NCBI GenBank assembly: GCA_000634735.1
Contig: JFLG01000077.1
Span: 1-64,000 of the forward strand
DNA: 64,000 bases
DNA from: Prochlorococcus sp. scB241_528N17
GTDB taxonomy: Bacteria > Cyanobacteriota > Cyanobacteriia > PCC-6307 > Cyanobiaceae
Direction of reading: 5' to 3'
Shown: positions 43,695 to 56,513 of the stretch, in pieces
Layout: each line of letters begins with the position of its first letter
How positions within the stretch are numbered: position 1 is the first letter of the stretch
Notes under the pieces: model-generated
Told to the model about the DNA's origin: nothing
What the model saw: the letters and a program-made list of their open reading frames with translations, nothing else
Database searches by the model: none
Made by a program: the position numbers and the translations under genes

Positions 43695-44336
43695 CTATCT
43701 ATTCAAATAAATATAGCAAATTTCCTCAAATGCTGGTCTTAATAAATAGGGGTACTCACCAACCCATAAGTTAATTTCAGGAAGCCAAGCATCGGTCAAA
43801 TAAAAATCTCTGTCAAAATTACGAGTATCAGATGTTATTAAACATCTAATACTCGAACCCACCCTAATTTGACTGTGCTTATTTTCCATAGGAAAACTTA
43901 ATTTTTCCAAATAACCATCTTCATCTTCTAATTCAAGTACTAACCAAGTCCTTTTGTTTTCGATAACTTCTAATCTACCTTGCCTATTAGATTGTTCTCT
44001 TGAACTTTCAATCTTTTCTGTTTTATAGATATCTGATATATAGCCATCAAATATAGAAAAAAATTTATATTTTCTTAATTGCAAATTTTTTCTACTTGAT
44101 TCAAGAATTGGGCCCCAGATGATATACAAAAAGAAACCTACACATAGGAATAACCAGAAATTATTAGTTTGATCTCCAGTAGAACTAATAATTAATGAGA
44201 TAAATCCACCAATTGAAGAAACTATTACTCTTTGAAGAATTTTTCTCGGATTCCCCAACGCGTACTTAAATTGACTTCCTGTACCAACTGCAGGAATAAG
44301 TTTTGAAATTTGACTCGAATTAATTGGAATTAACAT
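43695..44336 (-). CDS. Conserved cyanobacterial membrane protein, unknown function
   Basis: A 213-residue protein with two hydrophobic segments (about 37-52 and 60-76) and a C-terminal domain (GRLEVIENKRTWLVLELEDE, RVGSSIRCLITSDTRNF) that looks beta-rich. The pattern is conserved-looking for cyanobacteria, but I do not recall a specific domain. It lies 1 bp from dapB and 13 bp from the UbiH-type gene, so all are probably one transcript. Confidence 0.7.
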   Translation of the reverse strand: MLIPINSSQISKLIPAVGTGSQFKYALGNPRKILQRVIVSSIGGFISLIISSTGDQTNNFWLFLCVGFFLYIIWGPILESSRKNLQLRKYKFFSIFDGYISDIYKTEKIESSREQSNRQGRLEVIENKRTWLVLELEDEDGYLEKLSFPMENKHSQIRVGSSIRCLITSDTRNFDRDFYLTDAWLPEINLWVGEYPYLLRPAFEEICYIYLNR

Positions 44337-44337
44337 T

Positions 44338-45186
44338 TTAAAAAATTAATTTTTCAAGTCCATAAACTAAAGTTTCATAATTACCAATTTTTTTAATAGC
44401 CTGTAAAACTCCTGGCATATATGCCTTTCTATCAATAGTGTCATGCTTAATTGTGTAAGTTTCTCCTGGAGATCCCATAATTACTAACTGATGAGCGAGT
44501 AATCCTGGTAATCGTACAGAATGTATATTAATTCCTGAATCTCTGAGCCCACCCCGTACACCTTTCAATGACTCAGATTCATTTACTAAATTCTGATTAA
44601 ATTTCTTTGGATATTCTTCAATCATTTCTGCAGTTTTTATACACGTCCCACTAGGTGAATCAGCTTTTTGATTATGATGCATCTCTATTAATTCAATATT
44701 GTCATAAAACCTTGCAGCTACCGATGCCGCCTGCTGAAGAAGAACCATACCTACTGAAAAATTAGGAATAATTGCACAACCAACTGATGCTTTCTGAGCA
44801 AAAACAGACAAATCTTGTATTTGCGAAGGGCTTAGACCTGTGGTTCCTACTACTGGTGATACACCATATGCAATAGCTGATCTGGTATTTTCATATACAG
44901 AATCAGGATGAGTAAAATCAACCAGAACAGGTTTGATATTTTCATTTCTATAATTTTGACTAACAGAACATAAAGTTCCTTCAAAATCATTTGAAACAAA
45001 AACATCACAATTTTTTACCTTCAATAATTCAGAAATATTTGAGCCATTATTCTTTTCGTTTATGTCAATTGCTGCAACAAGTTCACAATCTGTAGAATTT
45101 AATACAGTATTAACAACTTCGCTACCCATCCTACCTAAAGCTCCGGATACTAGTACTGGTATGGTTTTTTTAGAATTTTCAATCAT
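44338..45186 (-). CDS. dapB: 4-hydroxy-tetrahydrodipicolinate reductase
   Basis: DapB reduces the dihydrodipicolinate precursor in lysine and peptidoglycan synthesis. The 282 residues carry the Rossmann motif [12 protein letters not shown], the FTHPDSV region, the PVVGTTGLS segment and the active-site [17 protein letters not shown]. It is divergent from chlH with a 102-bp spacer. Confidence 0.97.
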   Translation of the reverse strand: MIENSKKTIPVLVSGALGRMGSEVVNTVLNSTDCELVAAIDINEKNNGSNISELLKVKNCDVFVSNDFEGTLCSVSQNYRNENIKPVLVDFTHPDSVYENTRSAIAYGVSPVVGTTGLSPSQIQDLSVFAQKASVGCAIIPNFSVGMVLLQQAASVAARFYDNIELIEMHHNQKADSPSGTCIKTAEMIEEYPKKFNQNLVNESESLKGVRGGLRDSGINIHSVRLPGLLAHQLVIMGSPGETYTIKHDTIDRKAYMPGVLQAIKKIGNYETLVYGLEKLIF

Positions 45187-45288
45187 TTTTTTAAAAATTT
45201 TTTTTTAAAAGGTTGTTACACGCTATTTATATTGCACACAATAACGTCTTTTCATTCGTAGGCTGGTAGAAATACTTAAAGAAAATCA

Positions 45289-48200
45289 ATGTTTACGCAG
45301 GTCCGCTCAGCAAACCGCAGAGTATCTCCTGTTGAGGATAACAAACACAAAGTTGTAATAAAAGCAGTTTATGTTGTCCTTGAGCCACAATACCAAAATT
45401 CCTTAACGGAAGCTGCAAAGTCAATTAATAATATGAATGGGCCAATAGGTATAGACCTAAGCGGCTATCTTATCGAAGAACTTAGGAATGATAGTAATTT
45501 TAAAGATTTTAAAAAGGATATAGCTAATGCAGATATATTCGTTGCTTCTCTAATTTTCATTGAAGACCTTGCTCAAAAAGTGGTTGATGCCGTATCTCCA
45601 TTTAAAGACAAACTTAAAGCTTCAATTGTTTTCCCCTCCATGCCAGAGGTAATGAGATTAAATAAGCTTGGTTCATTCAGTATGGCCCAACTTGGTCAAT
45701 CTAAAAGCATTATTGGAGATTTAATAAAAAAGAAAAAAGAATCTGATGGAGCAAGTTTCCAAGATTCAATGTTGAAGTTATTAAATACATTACCTTCAAT
45801 ACTTAAATATCTACCAGTTGAAAAAGCTCAAGATGCAAGAACATTCATACTAAGTTTTCAGTACTGGTTAGGTGGTACCACTGATAACTTAAAAAACTTC
45901 TTGTTAATGATTTCTGAAAAGTACGCTGTTTCAGAGAGCATAAAAGATCAAATAGAAGAATACAAAATTCAAGACCCTGAAACATTCCCAGATTTAGGAA
46001 TTTGGCATCCTCTTGCTCCTTGCATGTTTGAAAGTCTTAAAGAATATCAAAATTGGGAAAATAATAGGAAAGATATAAATCCTAAAGATGACAAAACTCC
46101 AATAATAGGCTTAGTGCTTCAAAGGAGTCATATCGTTACGGGAGATGATGCTCATTACGTTGCTGTTATTCAAGAATTGGAATACAGAGGTGCAAGAGTA
46201 CTACCTATCTTCTGTGGAGGTCTAGATTTTTCTAAACCAGTTAATGAATTTTATTATGACTCCATAAACAAGGATCAACCTATAGTAGATGGAGTTGTAT
46301 CTCTAACAGGATTTGCACTAGTTGGTGGGCCAGCAAGACAAGATCATCCTAAAGCTATTGAAGCCCTAAAAAGGTTAAACAGACCCTATATGGTTGCACT
46401 TCCATTAGTCTTCCAAACCACGCAAGAATGGGAAGATAGTGATCTAGGTTTACACCCTGTTCAGGTAGCACTTCAGATTGCAATTCCAGAGCTTGATGGT
46501 GCTATAGAACCTATTATTCTCTCAGGTCGTGATGATGCTACAGGTAAGGCGCATACGCTCCAAGATCGAGTTGATGTAATAGCTGAAAGAGCAATAAAAT
46601 GGTCAACTTTAAGAGTTAAACAAAGAAAGGATAAAAAATTAGCCATCACAGTATTTAGTTTTCCTCCAGACAAAGGAAATGTTGGTACTGCAGCATATTT
46701 GAATGTTTTTGGTTCAATTTATAGAGTACTTCTTGAAATGAAATCGAAAGGATATCAAATAGATGAACTTCCAAGTAATTCAAAAGAATTAATGGAAAAA
46801 GTAATTAACAACCCTGAAGCTATGGATGGCTCTCCAGAGTTAAATATTGCTCATAAGATGTCAGTAAAAGAATACGAAGAATTCACACCATATTCACAAA
46901 GACTTGAAGAAAATTGGGGTAAACCTCCTGGAAACCTTAATAGTGACGGACAAAACCTTCTTATTTATGGAAAACATTTTGGAAATGTTTTTATAGGAGT
47001 TCAACCTACATTCGGTTATGAAGGTGATCCCATGAGATTGCTCTATTCAAGAAGTGCTAGTCCTCATCATGGTTTTGCAGCTTATTACACGTATGTGGAA
47101 AAAATCTGGGGGGCTGATGCTGTTCTTCATTTTGGAACTCACGGCTCACTTGAATTTATGCCTGGGAAGCAGATGGGCATGAGTGAAACTTGCTATCCGG
47201 ATTCTTTAATTGGATCATTGCCTAATTTGTATTATTATGCTGCTAATAATCCATCTGAAGCAACAATTGCGAAGAGAAGAGGATATGCCTCTACTATTAG
47301 TTATCTTACTCCTCCAGCGGAAAATGCAGGACTCTACAAAGGACTGAAAGAACTAAGTGAACTTGTTGGTTCTTATCAACAATTAAGAGAAAATAGCAGG
47401 GGTATTCAAATTGTTAATGCAATAGTTGAGACTTCTAAACAATGTAACCTTGACAAAGATGTAGATCTTCCTTCAAAAGACGTAGAAGAACTTTCAATAG
47501 ATGAAAGAGATTTACTTGTTGGAAATGTCTATAAACAGTTGATGGAAATTGAAAGTAGATTGTTACCTTGCGGTCTTCATACTATTGGAGAAGCTCCAAC
47601 TGCAGAAGAAGCTGTTGCAACACTTGTAAATATTGCATCTTTAGAGAGAGAGCAAGAAGGATTAAGATCTCTTCCTGGATTACTCGCAGAATCCATCGGT
47701 CTAACTATCGAACAAATTTATGATGGTAATAATAAAGGTGAACTTAAATTTGTAGAGTTAAATGAAAAAATCATAAAGACAGCAAGAGAGTCTATTTTTG
47801 CGATGGTCAACTCTTTAAAAATTGTTGATGGCAGAGTTTATTTGGAAAAATCACTTCTTTCCAAACTTTTCGATTTACTTAAAGTTTTTGGTCTAAATCT
47901 ACCTACCCCTTGGCTAAGAGTCTGCAGATTAAATGGATTTAATGAAGTTAATCAGAAGGAATTAAATAAATTATTTGATTACTTACTTTTCTGTCTGGAA
48001 CAGGTCTGCGCAGACAAAGAAATGGAAAGCCTCATTAAAGCACTAGATGGTAATTATGTTTTACCTGGACCAGGTGGAGATCCTATAAGAAATCCAGGTG
48101 TTTTGCCCAGTGGTAAAAATATCCATGCTCTTGATCCTCAATCAATACCAACAACAGCAGCAGTAGCTGCAGCGAAGTCTGTTGTTGACAAATTAATTGA

Positions 48201-49299
48201 AAGACAAAAAGAAGAGCAAGGAACTTGGCCTGAAACAATAGCTTGTGTTTTATGGGGTACTGATAACATCAAAACTTACGGAGAATCACTAGCTCAAATC
48301 TTATGGTTTGTTGGGGTAAAACCAAAACCAGATTCTGTTGGAAGAATTAACAAACTAGAATTAATTCCTTTAGAAGAATTAGGTAGGCCAAGAATAGATG
48401 TAGTAGTTAACTGTTCAGGAGTATTTAGAGATCTATTTATCAATCAAATGGCATTAATTGATCAGGCAGTCAAATTAGCAGCTGAAGCTGATGAACCATT
48501 GGAATCTAATTTTGTAAGGAAACATTCCCTAGAACAAGCAGAAAAAGAGGGCACGTCTATCAGAGAAGCTTCAGCGAGAGTATTCTCAAATGCAAGTGGC
48601 AGTTACAGTTCAAATGTTAATTTAGCCGTAGAGAATTCAACATGGGAGGAAGAAAATGAATTACAAGAAATGTATTTATCTCGCAAAACATATGCTTTTA
48701 ATGCCGATAATCCAGGTGAAATGAACCAAAAAAGAGAGGTATTTGAGTCAGTAATGAAAACTGCAGACGTTACATTTCAAAACCTTGATTCATCAGAGAT
48801 TTCATTAACAGATGTAAGTCATTATTTTGATTCGGATCCAACAAAATTGATCAAGACATTAAGAGATGACGGTAAAGAACCAAGTAGCTACATAGCGGAT
48901 ACAACCACTTCTAATGCTCAAGTTAGAACACTTGGAGAAACTATCAGATTAGACTCAAGAACAAAACTATTAAATCCTAAGTGGTATGAAGGTATGCTCA
49001 AATCTGGCTACGAAGGAGTTAGAGAACTTTCTAACAGACTTAATTACACTCTTGGTTGGAGCGCGACAAGTGGTCAAGTAGATAATTTTGTATATGAAGA
49101 AACTAATGAAACATTTATAAATGACGAAGAGATGAGGAAAAGATTAATGGATCTTAATCCTAATAGTTTCAGAAGAATTGTTGGAACATTGCTAGAAGTC
49201 AATGGTAGGGGATATTGGGAAACTTCAGATGAGAATATAGAACAGCTGAAAGAACTATACCAAGAAGTAGAGGATAAAATCGAAGGAGTTAAAGAATAA
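45289..49299 (+). CDS. chlH: Magnesium chelatase subunit H
   Basis: ChlH binds protoporphyrin IX and is the site of magnesium insertion at the first dedicated step of chlorophyll synthesis. The 1336 residues are normal. Conserved segments include [31 protein letters not shown] with putative metal ligands, and [14 protein letters not shown]. It is a paralogue of CobN (gene at 1). folP converges 5 bp after the stop, with no room for a terminator. Confidence 0.98.
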   Translation: MFTQVRSANRRVSPVEDNKHKVVIKAVYVVLEPQYQNSLTEAAKSINNMNGPIGIDLSGYLIEELRNDSNFKDFKKDIANADIFVASLIFIEDLAQKVVDAVSPFKDKLKASIVFPSMPEVMRLNKLGSFSMAQLGQSKSIIGDLIKKKKESDGASFQDSMLKLLNTLPSILKYLPVEKAQDARTFILSFQYWLGGTTDNLKNFLLMISEKYAVSESIKDQIEEYKIQDPETFPDLGIWHPLAPCMFESLKEYQNWENNRKDINPKDDKTPIIGLVLQRSHIVTGDDAHYVAVIQELEYRGARVLPIFCGGLDFSKPVNEFYYDSINKDQPIVDGVVSLTGFALVGGPARQDHPKAIEALKRLNRPYMVALPLVFQTTQEWEDSDLGLHPVQVALQIAIPELDGAIEPIILSGRDDATGKAHTLQDRVDVIAERAIKWSTLRVKQRKDKKLAITVFSFPPDKGNVGTAAYLNVFGSIYRVLLEMKSKGYQIDELPSNSKELMEKVINNPEAMDGSPELNIAHKMSVKEYEEFTPYSQRLEENWGKPPGNLNSDGQNLLIYGKHFGNVFIGVQPTFGYEGDPMRLLYSRSASPHHGFAAYYTYVEKIWGADAVLHFGTHGSLEFMPGKQMGMSETCYPDSLIGSLPNLYYYAANNPSEATIAKRRGYASTISYLTPPAENAGLYKGLKELSELVGSYQQLRENSRGIQIVNAIVETSKQCNLDKDVDLPSKDVEELSIDERDLLVGNVYKQLMEIESRLLPCGLHTIGEAPTAEEAVATLVNIASLEREQEGLRSLPGLLAESIGLTIEQIYDGNNKGELKFVELNEKIIKTARESIFAMVNSLKIVDGRVYLEKSLLSKLFDLLKVFGLNLPTPWLRVCRLNGFNEVNQKELNKLFDYLLFCLEQVCADKEMESLIKALDGNYVLPGPGGDPIRNPGVLPSGKNIHALDPQSIPTTAAVAAAKSVVDKLIERQKEEQGTWPETIACVLWGTDNIKTYGESLAQILWFVGVKPKPDSVGRINKLELIPLEELGRPRIDVVVNCSGVFRDLFINQMALIDQAVKLAAEADEPLESNFVRKHSLEQAEKEGTSIREASARVFSNASGSYSSNVNLAVENSTWEEENELQEMYLSRKTYAFNADNPGEMNQKREVFESVMKTADVTFQNLDSSEISLTDVSHYFDSDPTKLIKTLRDDGKEPSSYIADTTTSNAQVRTLGETIRLDSRTKLLNPKWYEGMLKSGYEGVRELSNRLNYTLGWSATSGQVDNFVYEETNETFINDEEMRKRLMDLNPNSFRRIVGTLLEVNGRGYWETSDENIEQLKELYQEVEDKIEGVKE

Positions 49300-49304
49300 T
49301 AAAT

Positions 49305-50153
49305 TTATTTTTTTCTGTAAATCCTATCAGCTACTTTCAGAACTTGATAATTTAGTTTGACGTTGTGAACTCTCACAATGTCAATATTAAATTGAGAACA
49401 AAGACAACTTATTGCAAGTGTTCCTATATCCCTTTCTTTTGGATTTTCCTCATTCAAAATTTCTCCTATAAATCTCTTCCTAGATGCACCTATCAAAATT
49501 GGCAAATTCCATTTTTTAAATACATCTAAGTTCCTCAAGATTTCCAAATTATGAAAGATATCCTTTGAAAAACCAATTCCGGGATCAACAATTATATTTC
49601 TTTCAGATATATTTTTTTCTAAAGCATTCTTTATTAGATTATCAAGCGAGCACTTAACGTCACTCAATACGTTCTGGTAATTAGAGAGTTGATTCATATT
49701 TTGACTATTACCACGACTATGAGTAATGACGAATGGACAGTTGAATTTTGATACAACATCCAATATTTTTATATCTCTTCTTCCTCCCGTGACATCATTT
49801 ATCCAATTAGCACCATTTAAAAGAGCTTCGTAAGCTACTTCAGAATTAAAAGTATCAATAGAAATTAAAACATCTGGAAATTCAGATTTTATTAATTTTA
49901 GATATGGTATCAATCTTTTTATTTCTATACTAGAGCCAACTTCTTCAGCCCCAGGTCTCGTACTTTGAGCACCAAGATCAATAACATCAACACCATTCCT
50001 CAAGAAATAATTTACTTGATCTAAAACTTTTTTTGAAGAGTTTAATTCCCCACCATCACTAAATGAATCTGGAGTTAAATTAATAACTCCCATAATTGAA
50101 GTTTTTTGGCCCCAGCCTTTTGGCCATGGATTTTCCCTATTGATAATTTGCAA
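49305..50153 (-). CDS. folP: Dihydropteroate synthase
   Basis: FolP joins p-aminobenzoate and the pterin diphosphate in folate synthesis. Characteristic segments are [38 protein letters not shown] and [10 protein letters not shown], with 282 residues. The N-terminal 20 residues ([10 protein letters not shown]) are a typical extension. The start overlaps tpiA by 17 bp, so translation is coupled. Confidence 0.96.
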   Translation of the reverse strand: MQIINRENPWPKGWGQKTSIMGVINLTPDSFSDGGELNSSKKVLDQVNYFLRNGVDVIDLGAQSTRPGAEEVGSSIEIKRLIPYLKLIKSEFPDVLISIDTFNSEVAYEALLNGANWINDVTGGRRDIKILDVVSKFNCPFVITHSRGNSQNMNQLSNYQNVLSDVKCSLDNLIKNALEKNISERNIIVDPGIGFSKDIFHNLEILRNLDVFKKWNLPILIGASRKRFIGEILNEENPKERDIGTLAISCLCSQFNIDIVRVHNVKLNYQVLKVADRIYRKK

Positions 50154-50862
50154 TTCTCGCGAAACTATTCGGATCTAATGAAGCCCCTCCAACTAACACT
50201 CCATCTATATCACTCATTGACATGATTTCGTCAATATTATTAGGTTTAACAGATCCTCCATATTGAACAACTACATCATCAAAACCTATTAATTTCCGAA
50301 TCAAAGAACATATCTTATTAGCTTCTTCTGCCTCACATGTTTTACCGGTGCCAATTGCCCATATTGGTTCATAGGCAACAATTAAATTAGATGGATCTGT
50401 ATTTTCTAATCCTTGTTCAACCTGTCTAGTAATAACTCTATCAGCTTCTCCTCTCTCTCTTTGTTCTAATGTTTCTCCTACACAAACTATTGGAGTAAGT
50501 CCACTAGATTGAGCAAAAACTGCTCTTTTATTAATTTGTTCATCACTTTCACTAAAATATTTCCTTGGTTCACTATGTCCAACGATTGCATATGAGACAC
50601 CATGTTCAAGAAGCATTTTTGGAGATATTTCTGCAGTAAATGCTCCTTGATCTTCCCAATGAATATTTTGACTAGAAATATCTAAATATTCAAAATCAGA
50701 ATGATCAGAAAAGGTTGAAATAGCTGTAAAAGGTGGAGCAATAACAACTTTACGATCGTCTTTAATGTTTTTTATTAAAGGAATAAAATCTTCTAAATAG
50801 GATTTAGCTTCAGCACAAGTCATGTGCATTTTCCAATTACCAGCAATTACAGATTTTCTCAA
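50137..50862 (-). CDS. tpiA: Triose-phosphate isomerase
   Basis: The enzyme interconverts glyceraldehyde 3-phosphate and dihydroxyacetone phosphate. The 241 residues contain AGNWKMHM (catalytic lysine), [12 protein letters not shown] (catalytic histidine) and [12 protein letters not shown] (catalytic glutamate). The dihydroxyacetone-binding loop and the GVLVGGASL end are present. It overlaps folP by 17 bp. Confidence 0.97.
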   Translation of the reverse strand: MRKSVIAGNWKMHMTCAEAKSYLEDFIPLIKNIKDDRKVVIAPPFTAISTFSDHSDFEYLDISSQNIHWEDQGAFTAEISPKMLLEHGVSYAIVGHSEPRKYFSESDEQINKRAVFAQSSGLTPIVCVGETLEQRERGEADRVITRQVEQGLENTDPSNLIVAYEPIWAIGTGKTCEAEEANKICSLIRKLIGFDDVVVQYGGSVKPNNIDEIMSMSDIDGVLVGGASLDPNSFARIANYQ

Positions 50863-50914
50863 AATACTATCTCCAAGAAAAATATATTAATACAAAGTGA
50901 GTTGAATAAGCTAA

Positions 50915-51091
50915 CTATTCAAAAATTAATTCATTTTTTAGAAATATTACTTTATCTCCCTTGTTTAACTTCCTTCCTCTCCTAGTTTCAATTACACCAT
51001 TAACCTTAACAGAACCAGATTTAATAAAAATTTTTGCTTCGCCACCAGAAGATACCAAATTTTGCCATTTTAAGAATTGATCCAATTTCAT
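50915..51091 (-). CDS. S4-domain RNA-binding protein (YaaA/RlbA type)
   Basis: A 58-residue S4 domain (MKLDQFLKWQNLVSSGGEAK then SGSVKVNGVIETRRGRKLNKGD). It probably binds structured RNA, perhaps the ribosome. The frame is open to 51106 and the ATG at 51091 gives the family's N-terminus. It is divergent from the ABC exporter with a short spacer. Confidence 0.88.
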   Translation of the reverse strand: MKLDQFLKWQNLVSSGGEAKIFIKSGSVKVNGVIETRRGRKLNKGDKVIFLKNELIFE

Positions 51092-51148
51092 TGTTTTTAT
51101 ACCCAAAGATATTGATAAAGTAGGATAAACAATTAAATATATAATATC

Positions 51149-52855
51149 TTGAGACTAATACCACCAGTCAGACCATATTCAAATAGGTTTATAAAGGGTT
51201 TTATATGCATGCTTTTTTACGTAGCTTGTTGGCCTTTATTAGCTTATTTAGCTGGAAACTTAATCCCAGCAATTGGGTCAGGTGATCTCTCAAAAGTTTC
51301 TAGCATAATAATTAAGTCTTTATTTGTATTTTTAGTTCAGAAAACTGCTCAATTTGGACAGGATGTATTCATAGCAAAACCATCTTTAGAAATTAGTGAA
51401 GTGATGAGAGAAAATTTATTTAGTAGAATTCAGAAAATAAAGATGAATTCTTTTGAAAATATTTCAGCAGGGGACATCACATATAGGCTTACAGAAGATG
51501 CCGACAGAGTAAGCGAAGTTATTTATAAAACAGCTCAAGATACTTTTCCATGCACTTTACAGTTGTTAGCGGTAATAATCTACATGTTTTATTTAGATTG
51601 GTCACTAACAGTATCAACATTTGTTTTAGCACCATTAATTATTCTTTCAGTTAACAGTTTTGGAAGAAGAGTTTTAATAGCATCCGAAAAAAGTCAAGAA
51701 TCAACAAGTAAATTAGCAGGTTTAATAGGTGAATCTATAAGTGGAATGTCCACGATAAGAGCTTTTGCTGCAGAAAATTGGATTGAGAAAAGATTTTATA
51801 AAAGATTAAGTAAAAATAAAAAAGCAAAATATAGAACATTAAAACTACTTGCATTTCAACATCCAGTTGTAGGATTTGTTGAAGCATTTGGAATATTAGC
51901 AATATTAGGTTTAGGAGCCGCAAGAATCAATCTAGGCCTTCTAACAAGCGAAGAATTTAGTAGTTTTTTTGCAGCAATATTAATGCTTATTGATCCTATA
52001 AGCCATGTAAGTACAAATTTCAATGACTATAAACAGGCAGAAGCCTCAATAAAAAGGTTGAAAAACATAAATCTAGAACCTGTGGAAGATGATAAAGAAA
52101 ATTTACAAAGATTGTCCAATTTTGAAGGCAAAATAACTTTCAAGAAAGTAAATTTCGCTTACAAAAAAGATAATAAAGTACTTAAAAATATCAATTTAGA
52201 AATTAAAAGAGGGGAAGTAACCGCATTTGTAGGAGCTTCTGGAGCTGGTAAAAGTACAATGTTAGCTTTGATATTAAAGTTTATAACTCCAAATAATGGA
52301 GACATTTTTATAGATGATAAAAATCTCAAAAGATTAAATACAAAAGATATTAGAAAAAACATTGCATTAGTACAACAACAGCCTTTTTTGTTTACAGGAA
52401 CAATTATTGATGTAATAAGAATGGGCAGAAAATTCACCAAAGAAGAAGTTATAGAATCAGCAAGAAAAGCAAACGCCCACAACTTCATTCAAAAGCTTCC
52501 TGAGAAATATGAAACTGAGATAACTGAAAGAGGATTAAATTTCTCAGGTGGTCAGATCCAAAGGATAGCAATTGCAAGAGCAATACTCGGGAACCCCTCA
52601 ATTCTTCTTTTAGATGAGGCTACAAGTGCGTTAGATGCAGAATCAGAATCTGAAGTACAAAAAGGACTTAATAGAGCTATGAAAGATAGAACAGTTATTG
52701 TAATTGCTCATAGATTAGCCACTACTCAAGAGGCCAATAAAATAGTTGTTTTTGATAAAGGTGAAATTATTGAAGTTGGGAAACACATTGATTTAATAAA
52801 TAAACCTGGAATTTATAAAGAATTATGTGAAAAACAATTGATTAAAAAATTATAG
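51149..52855 (+). CDS. ABC exporter, fused membrane and ATPase half-transporter
   Basis: A 568-residue half-transporter (MsbA/LmrA type): six membrane segments in the first ~300 residues, then the ATPase with Walker A GASGAGKST, signature SGGQIQRIAIARA, Walker B ILLLDEATSALDA and the H-loop IVIAHRLAT. The substrate is not predictable; lipid, drug or peptide export are all possible. The start is TTG 51149 (MRLIPPVRPYSN), without an ATG alternative before the first helix. It should act as a homodimer. Confidence 0.92.
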   Translation: MRLIPPVRPYSNRFIKGFICMLFYVACWPLLAYLAGNLIPAIGSGDLSKVSSIIIKSLFVFLVQKTAQFGQDVFIAKPSLEISEVMRENLFSRIQKIKMNSFENISAGDITYRLTEDADRVSEVIYKTAQDTFPCTLQLLAVIIYMFYLDWSLTVSTFVLAPLIILSVNSFGRRVLIASEKSQESTSKLAGLIGESISGMSTIRAFAAENWIEKRFYKRLSKNKKAKYRTLKLLAFQHPVVGFVEAFGILAILGLGAARINLGLLTSEEFSSFFAAILMLIDPISHVSTNFNDYKQAEASIKRLKNINLEPVEDDKENLQRLSNFEGKITFKKVNFAYKKDNKVLKNINLEIKRGEVTAFVGASGAGKSTMLALILKFITPNNGDIFIDDKNLKRLNTKDIRKNIALVQQQPFLFTGTIIDVIRMGRKFTKEEVIESARKANAHNFIQKLPEKYETEITERGLNFSGGQIQRIAIARAILGNPSILLLDEATSALDAESESEVQKGLNRAMKDRTVIVIAHRLATTQEANKIVVFDKGEIIEVGKHIDLINKPGIYKELCEKQLIKKL

Positions 52856-52885
52856 TTCTATTTTAATTATTAAAAAAGTAAATCA

Positions 52886-53104
52886 ATGAGCGAAAATAAA
52901 AATGACCCTGCAAATCCAGTTTTAACCTTTGAAGGCAAAAAATATTTAATAAATGAACTTTCTAATGAAATAAAAGAATCTATAAAAGTACTACAAATAG
53001 CGGAGACACAACTTAAGATGCATCAAGACACTCTCAAATTACTTTCAATTAGTCGAAACTCTTTAGTTAATCAATTAAGAGAAAAACTAAAAAACTTAGA
53101 ATAA
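52886..53104 (+). CDS. DUF6447-like small coiled-coil protein
   Basis: A 72-residue soluble protein: a short beta start (PVLTFEGKKYLINEL), then one long amphipathic helix (SNEIKESIKVLQIAETQLKM). The pattern resembles a small cyanobacterial DUF6447-like family, though I am not certain of the name. It lies 30 bp after the ABC exporter and 4 bp before the convergent carB. Confidence 0.65.
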   Translation: MSENKNDPANPVLTFEGKKYLINELSNEIKESIKVLQIAETQLKMHQDTLKLLSISRNSLVNQLREKLKNLE

Positions 53105-53108
53105 AATT

Positions 53109-56100
53109 TTAATAATTATGGATTTCTTGTAGAGAGTAAGTATTAATTTTATTGCATTGCAAAGCTTTAATCGCCTTAATGGCCGCCTTTGCTCCAGGAA
53201 TAGTTGTAAAAGTTGGAATATTATATTCTAAAGCGGCACGTCTTAAATAAGCATCATCATGAAGAGCCTGTGAGCCAATTGGAGTATTTATTATTAATTG
53301 AACAAGTCCCGAACGAATTAGGTCCTCAATATTTGGTCTTCCTTCATGAACTTTTAGCACTACTTCAACTTGAATTCCTAAATTCGCCAAATATGAAGCT
53401 GTACCTTTTGTTGCGATTAATTTAAATCCTAAATTCAAAAGTTCTCTAGCAACTTCCTCAAGATTTTTTTTATCTAAATCATTTGTAGATAAAAAAGCAA
53501 CTCCTTCTAAAGGAACACCATTACCTGCCGCCAATTCTGACTTGGCATAAGCAATTCCAAAATCTTTAGCTAAACCCATTACTTCACCAGTAGATCTCAT
53601 TTCAGGGCCAAGTAATGTATCAGACCCAGGAAATCTTTTAAAAGGTAAAACAGCCTCTTTTACTGCCTGATATTTTGGAGAAAATTCTTCTGTGAAATTA
53701 AGATCTTCTAATGTAGAACCTTGCATTAACTGAGTAGCTAATTTTGCAACAGGTTTACCTATGGCTTTTGAAACAAATGGAACAGTCCTGGATGCTCTTG
53801 GATTTGCTTCGAGAATAAATAATTTATTTTCTTTATTGTTTGTATTTATTACTGCAAATTGCAAATTAATTAAACCAACAACATTTAACCTCTGTGCAAT
53901 TAGTTTAGTCCAGTTCCTAACATTATCTATTGTGGATGTTGCAAGAGAAATGGATGGTAAGCAACAAGCTGAATCTCCTGAATGAATTCCTGCAGGTTCC
54001 ACATGTTCCATTAGGCCAGCAATTACAACCGAACCCTCTGAATCGCATAAAGCATCAACATCTATCTCAATTGCATTATTTAAATATTGATCAAGAAGGA
54101 TAGGATGATCAGGGGATACCTTAACTGCTTCAGAAATGTATCTCGATAATTCATTCTCATCTTTAACAATTTCCATTGCCCTTCCACCTAAAACATAAGA
54201 AGGTCTTACAACCAAGGGGAATCCTATATTTTTTGCTACTAATTCTGCTTCATTTTGATTACGAGCAATACCGTTTAAAGGTTGTCTAATACTTAATTCT
54301 TCAAGAATTTTTGTAAATTCCTCTCTATCTTCTGCTAAATCGATAGATATTGGAGAAGTCCCAAGAATTTTTGATCCGGTTCTAATCCCATCATTAGATT
54401 TAAGCCATTCAAATAAAGGTAATGATAATTTCAGTGGAGTTTGACCTCCAAATTGAACAATCAAACCATAAGGATTTTCAGCTTCTATTATGTTAAGCAC
54501 ATCCTCCAAAGTTACAGGCTCAAAATATAAAATATCGCTAGTATCATAATCTGTTGATACAGTTTCAGGATTACTATTAACCATTATTGTTTTATAGCCA
54601 TTTGTAGAAGCTTGATATGATGCATGACAACAACAGTAATCAAATTCTATTCCCTGACCAATTCTGTTTGGACCTCCTCCTAAAATCATAATTTTTTTTG
54701 ATTTACTATTTTCTGAAATCTCGCTATCAAAAATTTGAGAATTAAAATTAATGAAAGACTCTTCGTAAGTTGAATAATGATAGGGAGTTGAGGATGAGAA
54801 TTCTGCTGAACAAGTATCAACAGTTTTATAAATTGGAATTATATTAAGTTTTTTTCGATATCTTCTTACTTCAAAAAAATCAGAATTAGTTAACTTTGCT
54901 ATCTGTTGATCTGAAAAGCCTAGTTGTTTAGCATGTAACATCAAATCCCTATCAAGAGTATAAAGTTCCTTATCTTTCAAAAAATCATTTTCAAAATTAA
55001 AGATATTACGTAATTTTTCGATAAACCACAAATCTATATTTGTAACTTCATGAATATAATTATTAGTCTTCCCAAGCTGCATAGCTTTTTTAATTAGGAG
55101 AATTCTTTCAGAGGTAGGGTTTCTTAAACTATTTTTAATTTGACTCTCATCTTTAAATTCATCTTGTGCATCACATTCCCATCCAAAAACACCTACTTCT
55201 AATGACCTTAATGCTTTCTGAAATGATTCTTCAAAAGATCGACCTATTGCCATTGACTCACCAACAGATTTCATAGCAGTACTCAAAGTATTAGATGAGC
55301 CTTTAAATTTTTCAAAAGCAAATCTTGGTATCTTAGTAACTACATAATCAATTGATGGCTCAAAACATGCTGGTGTTTTTTTTGTAATATCATTAATAAT
55401 CTCATCAAGTGTATAGCCAACAGATAATAAAGCTGCAATCTTAGCTATGGGGAATCCAGTTGCTTTACTTGCCAAAGCGGAGGATCTACTTACACGAGGA
55501 TTCATTTCTATAACAATTACCTCTCCATTAGATGGATTTATTGCAAATTGAATATTACTCCCTCCTGTTTCAACTCCAACCTCTCTAATAATTTTCAAAG
55601 ACAAATCCCTTAATCTCTGGTACTCCTTATCTGTTAAAGTCTGGGCAGGAGCTACAGTAATCGAGTCTCCAGTGTGAACACCCATTGGGTCTAAATTTTC
55701 AATACTACAAACTATTACGACATTGTCAGCAGTGTCTCTCATTACCTCTAGTTCAAACTCTTTCCATCCAATAAGTGATTTTTCAATTAATATTTGATTA
55801 CTTGGACTTTCCTCTAAACCTGATTTACACAACTCGACAAATTCTTCAAGGTTAAAAGCAATTCCACCACCTACTCCACCTAATGTAAATGCAGGCCTTA
55901 TAATTAGAGGATAAGAACTAATCTTTTTGGATACCTCCACAGCTTCATCCAGATTAGATGCGATGCCAGAAGGACAAACATTTACATTTATTTTCTCCAT
56001 CGATTCTTTAAACAATTTTCTATCTTCAGCTTTATTAATAGCTTTTAAATCAGCACCAATTAATTCAATTTTATTTTGCTTTAAAAAATCTGACTCTGAT

Positions 56101-56405
56101 AATTTAACAGCAAGATTCAGAGCGGTTTGACCTCCCATAGTGGGAAGAATCGCATCAGGCTTTTCCCTTAAAATGATCTGAGAAACAATTTCAGGAGTCA
56201 ATGGTTCAATATATGTTTTGCTTGCTATTTCAGGATCAGTCATTATTGATGCTGGATTTGAATTAATCAATACAATTTCATAACCAGCATTTCTTAAAGC
56301 TTTGCAAGCTTGAGTGCCAGAGTAATCAAATTCGCATGCTTGTCCTATAACAATCGGTCCCGAACCTAGAATAAGAATTTTTGTTAGATCACCTCTTTGA
56401 GGCAT
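53109..56405 (-). CDS. carB: Carbamoyl-phosphate synthase large subunit
   Basis: CarB uses glutamine-derived ammonia, bicarbonate and two ATP to make carbamoyl phosphate for arginine and pyrimidines. The 1098 residues show the two homologous ATP-grasp halves ([20 protein letters not shown] in the first, [15 protein letters not shown] in the second), each with the PSYVLGG/PAFTLGG motif, and the C-terminal MGS-like regulatory domain ([15 protein letters not shown]). Length is normal. Confidence 0.98.
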   Translation of the reverse strand: MPQRGDLTKILILGSGPIVIGQACEFDYSGTQACKALRNAGYEIVLINSNPASIMTDPEIASKTYIEPLTPEIVSQIILREKPDAILPTMGGQTALNLAVKLSESDFLKQNKIELIGADLKAINKAEDRKLFKESMEKINVNVCPSGIASNLDEAVEVSKKISSYPLIIRPAFTLGGVGGGIAFNLEEFVELCKSGLEESPSNQILIEKSLIGWKEFELEVMRDTADNVVIVCSIENLDPMGVHTGDSITVAPAQTLTDKEYQRLRDLSLKIIREVGVETGGSNIQFAINPSNGEVIVIEMNPRVSRSSALASKATGFPIAKIAALLSVGYTLDEIINDITKKTPACFEPSIDYVVTKIPRFAFEKFKGSSNTLSTAMKSVGESMAIGRSFEESFQKALRSLEVGVFGWECDAQDEFKDESQIKNSLRNPTSERILLIKKAMQLGKTNNYIHEVTNIDLWFIEKLRNIFNFENDFLKDKELYTLDRDLMLHAKQLGFSDQQIAKLTNSDFFEVRRYRKKLNIIPIYKTVDTCSAEFSSSTPYHYSTYEESFINFNSQIFDSEISENSKSKKIMILGGGPNRIGQGIEFDYCCCHASYQASTNGYKTIMVNSNPETVSTDYDTSDILYFEPVTLEDVLNIIEAENPYGLIVQFGGQTPLKLSLPLFEWLKSNDGIRTGSKILGTSPISIDLAEDREEFTKILEELSIRQPLNGIARNQNEAELVAKNIGFPLVVRPSYVLGGRAMEIVKDENELSRYISEAVKVSPDHPILLDQYLNNAIEIDVDALCDSEGSVVIAGLMEHVEPAGIHSGDSACCLPSISLATSTIDNVRNWTKLIAQRLNVVGLINLQFAVINTNNKENKLFILEANPRASRTVPFVSKAIGKPVAKLATQLMQGSTLEDLNFTEEFSPKYQAVKEAVLPFKRFPGSDTLLGPEMRSTGEVMGLAKDFGIAYAKSELAAGNGVPLEGVAFLSTNDLDKKNLEEVARELLNLGFKLIATKGTASYLANLGIQVEVVLKVHEGRPNIEDLIRSGLVQLIINTPIGSQALHDDAYLRRAALEYNIPTFTTIPGAKAAIKAIKALQCNKINTYSLQEIHNY

Positions 56406-56513
56406 AATTTAAACCCTTCATTTATCACATGCTACTTATAAATCATTAGATGTTAATCAACTTACTTGAAAAGCAACATTTGTTTCTATAGTATTGAAAG
56501 AAAATAATATTTT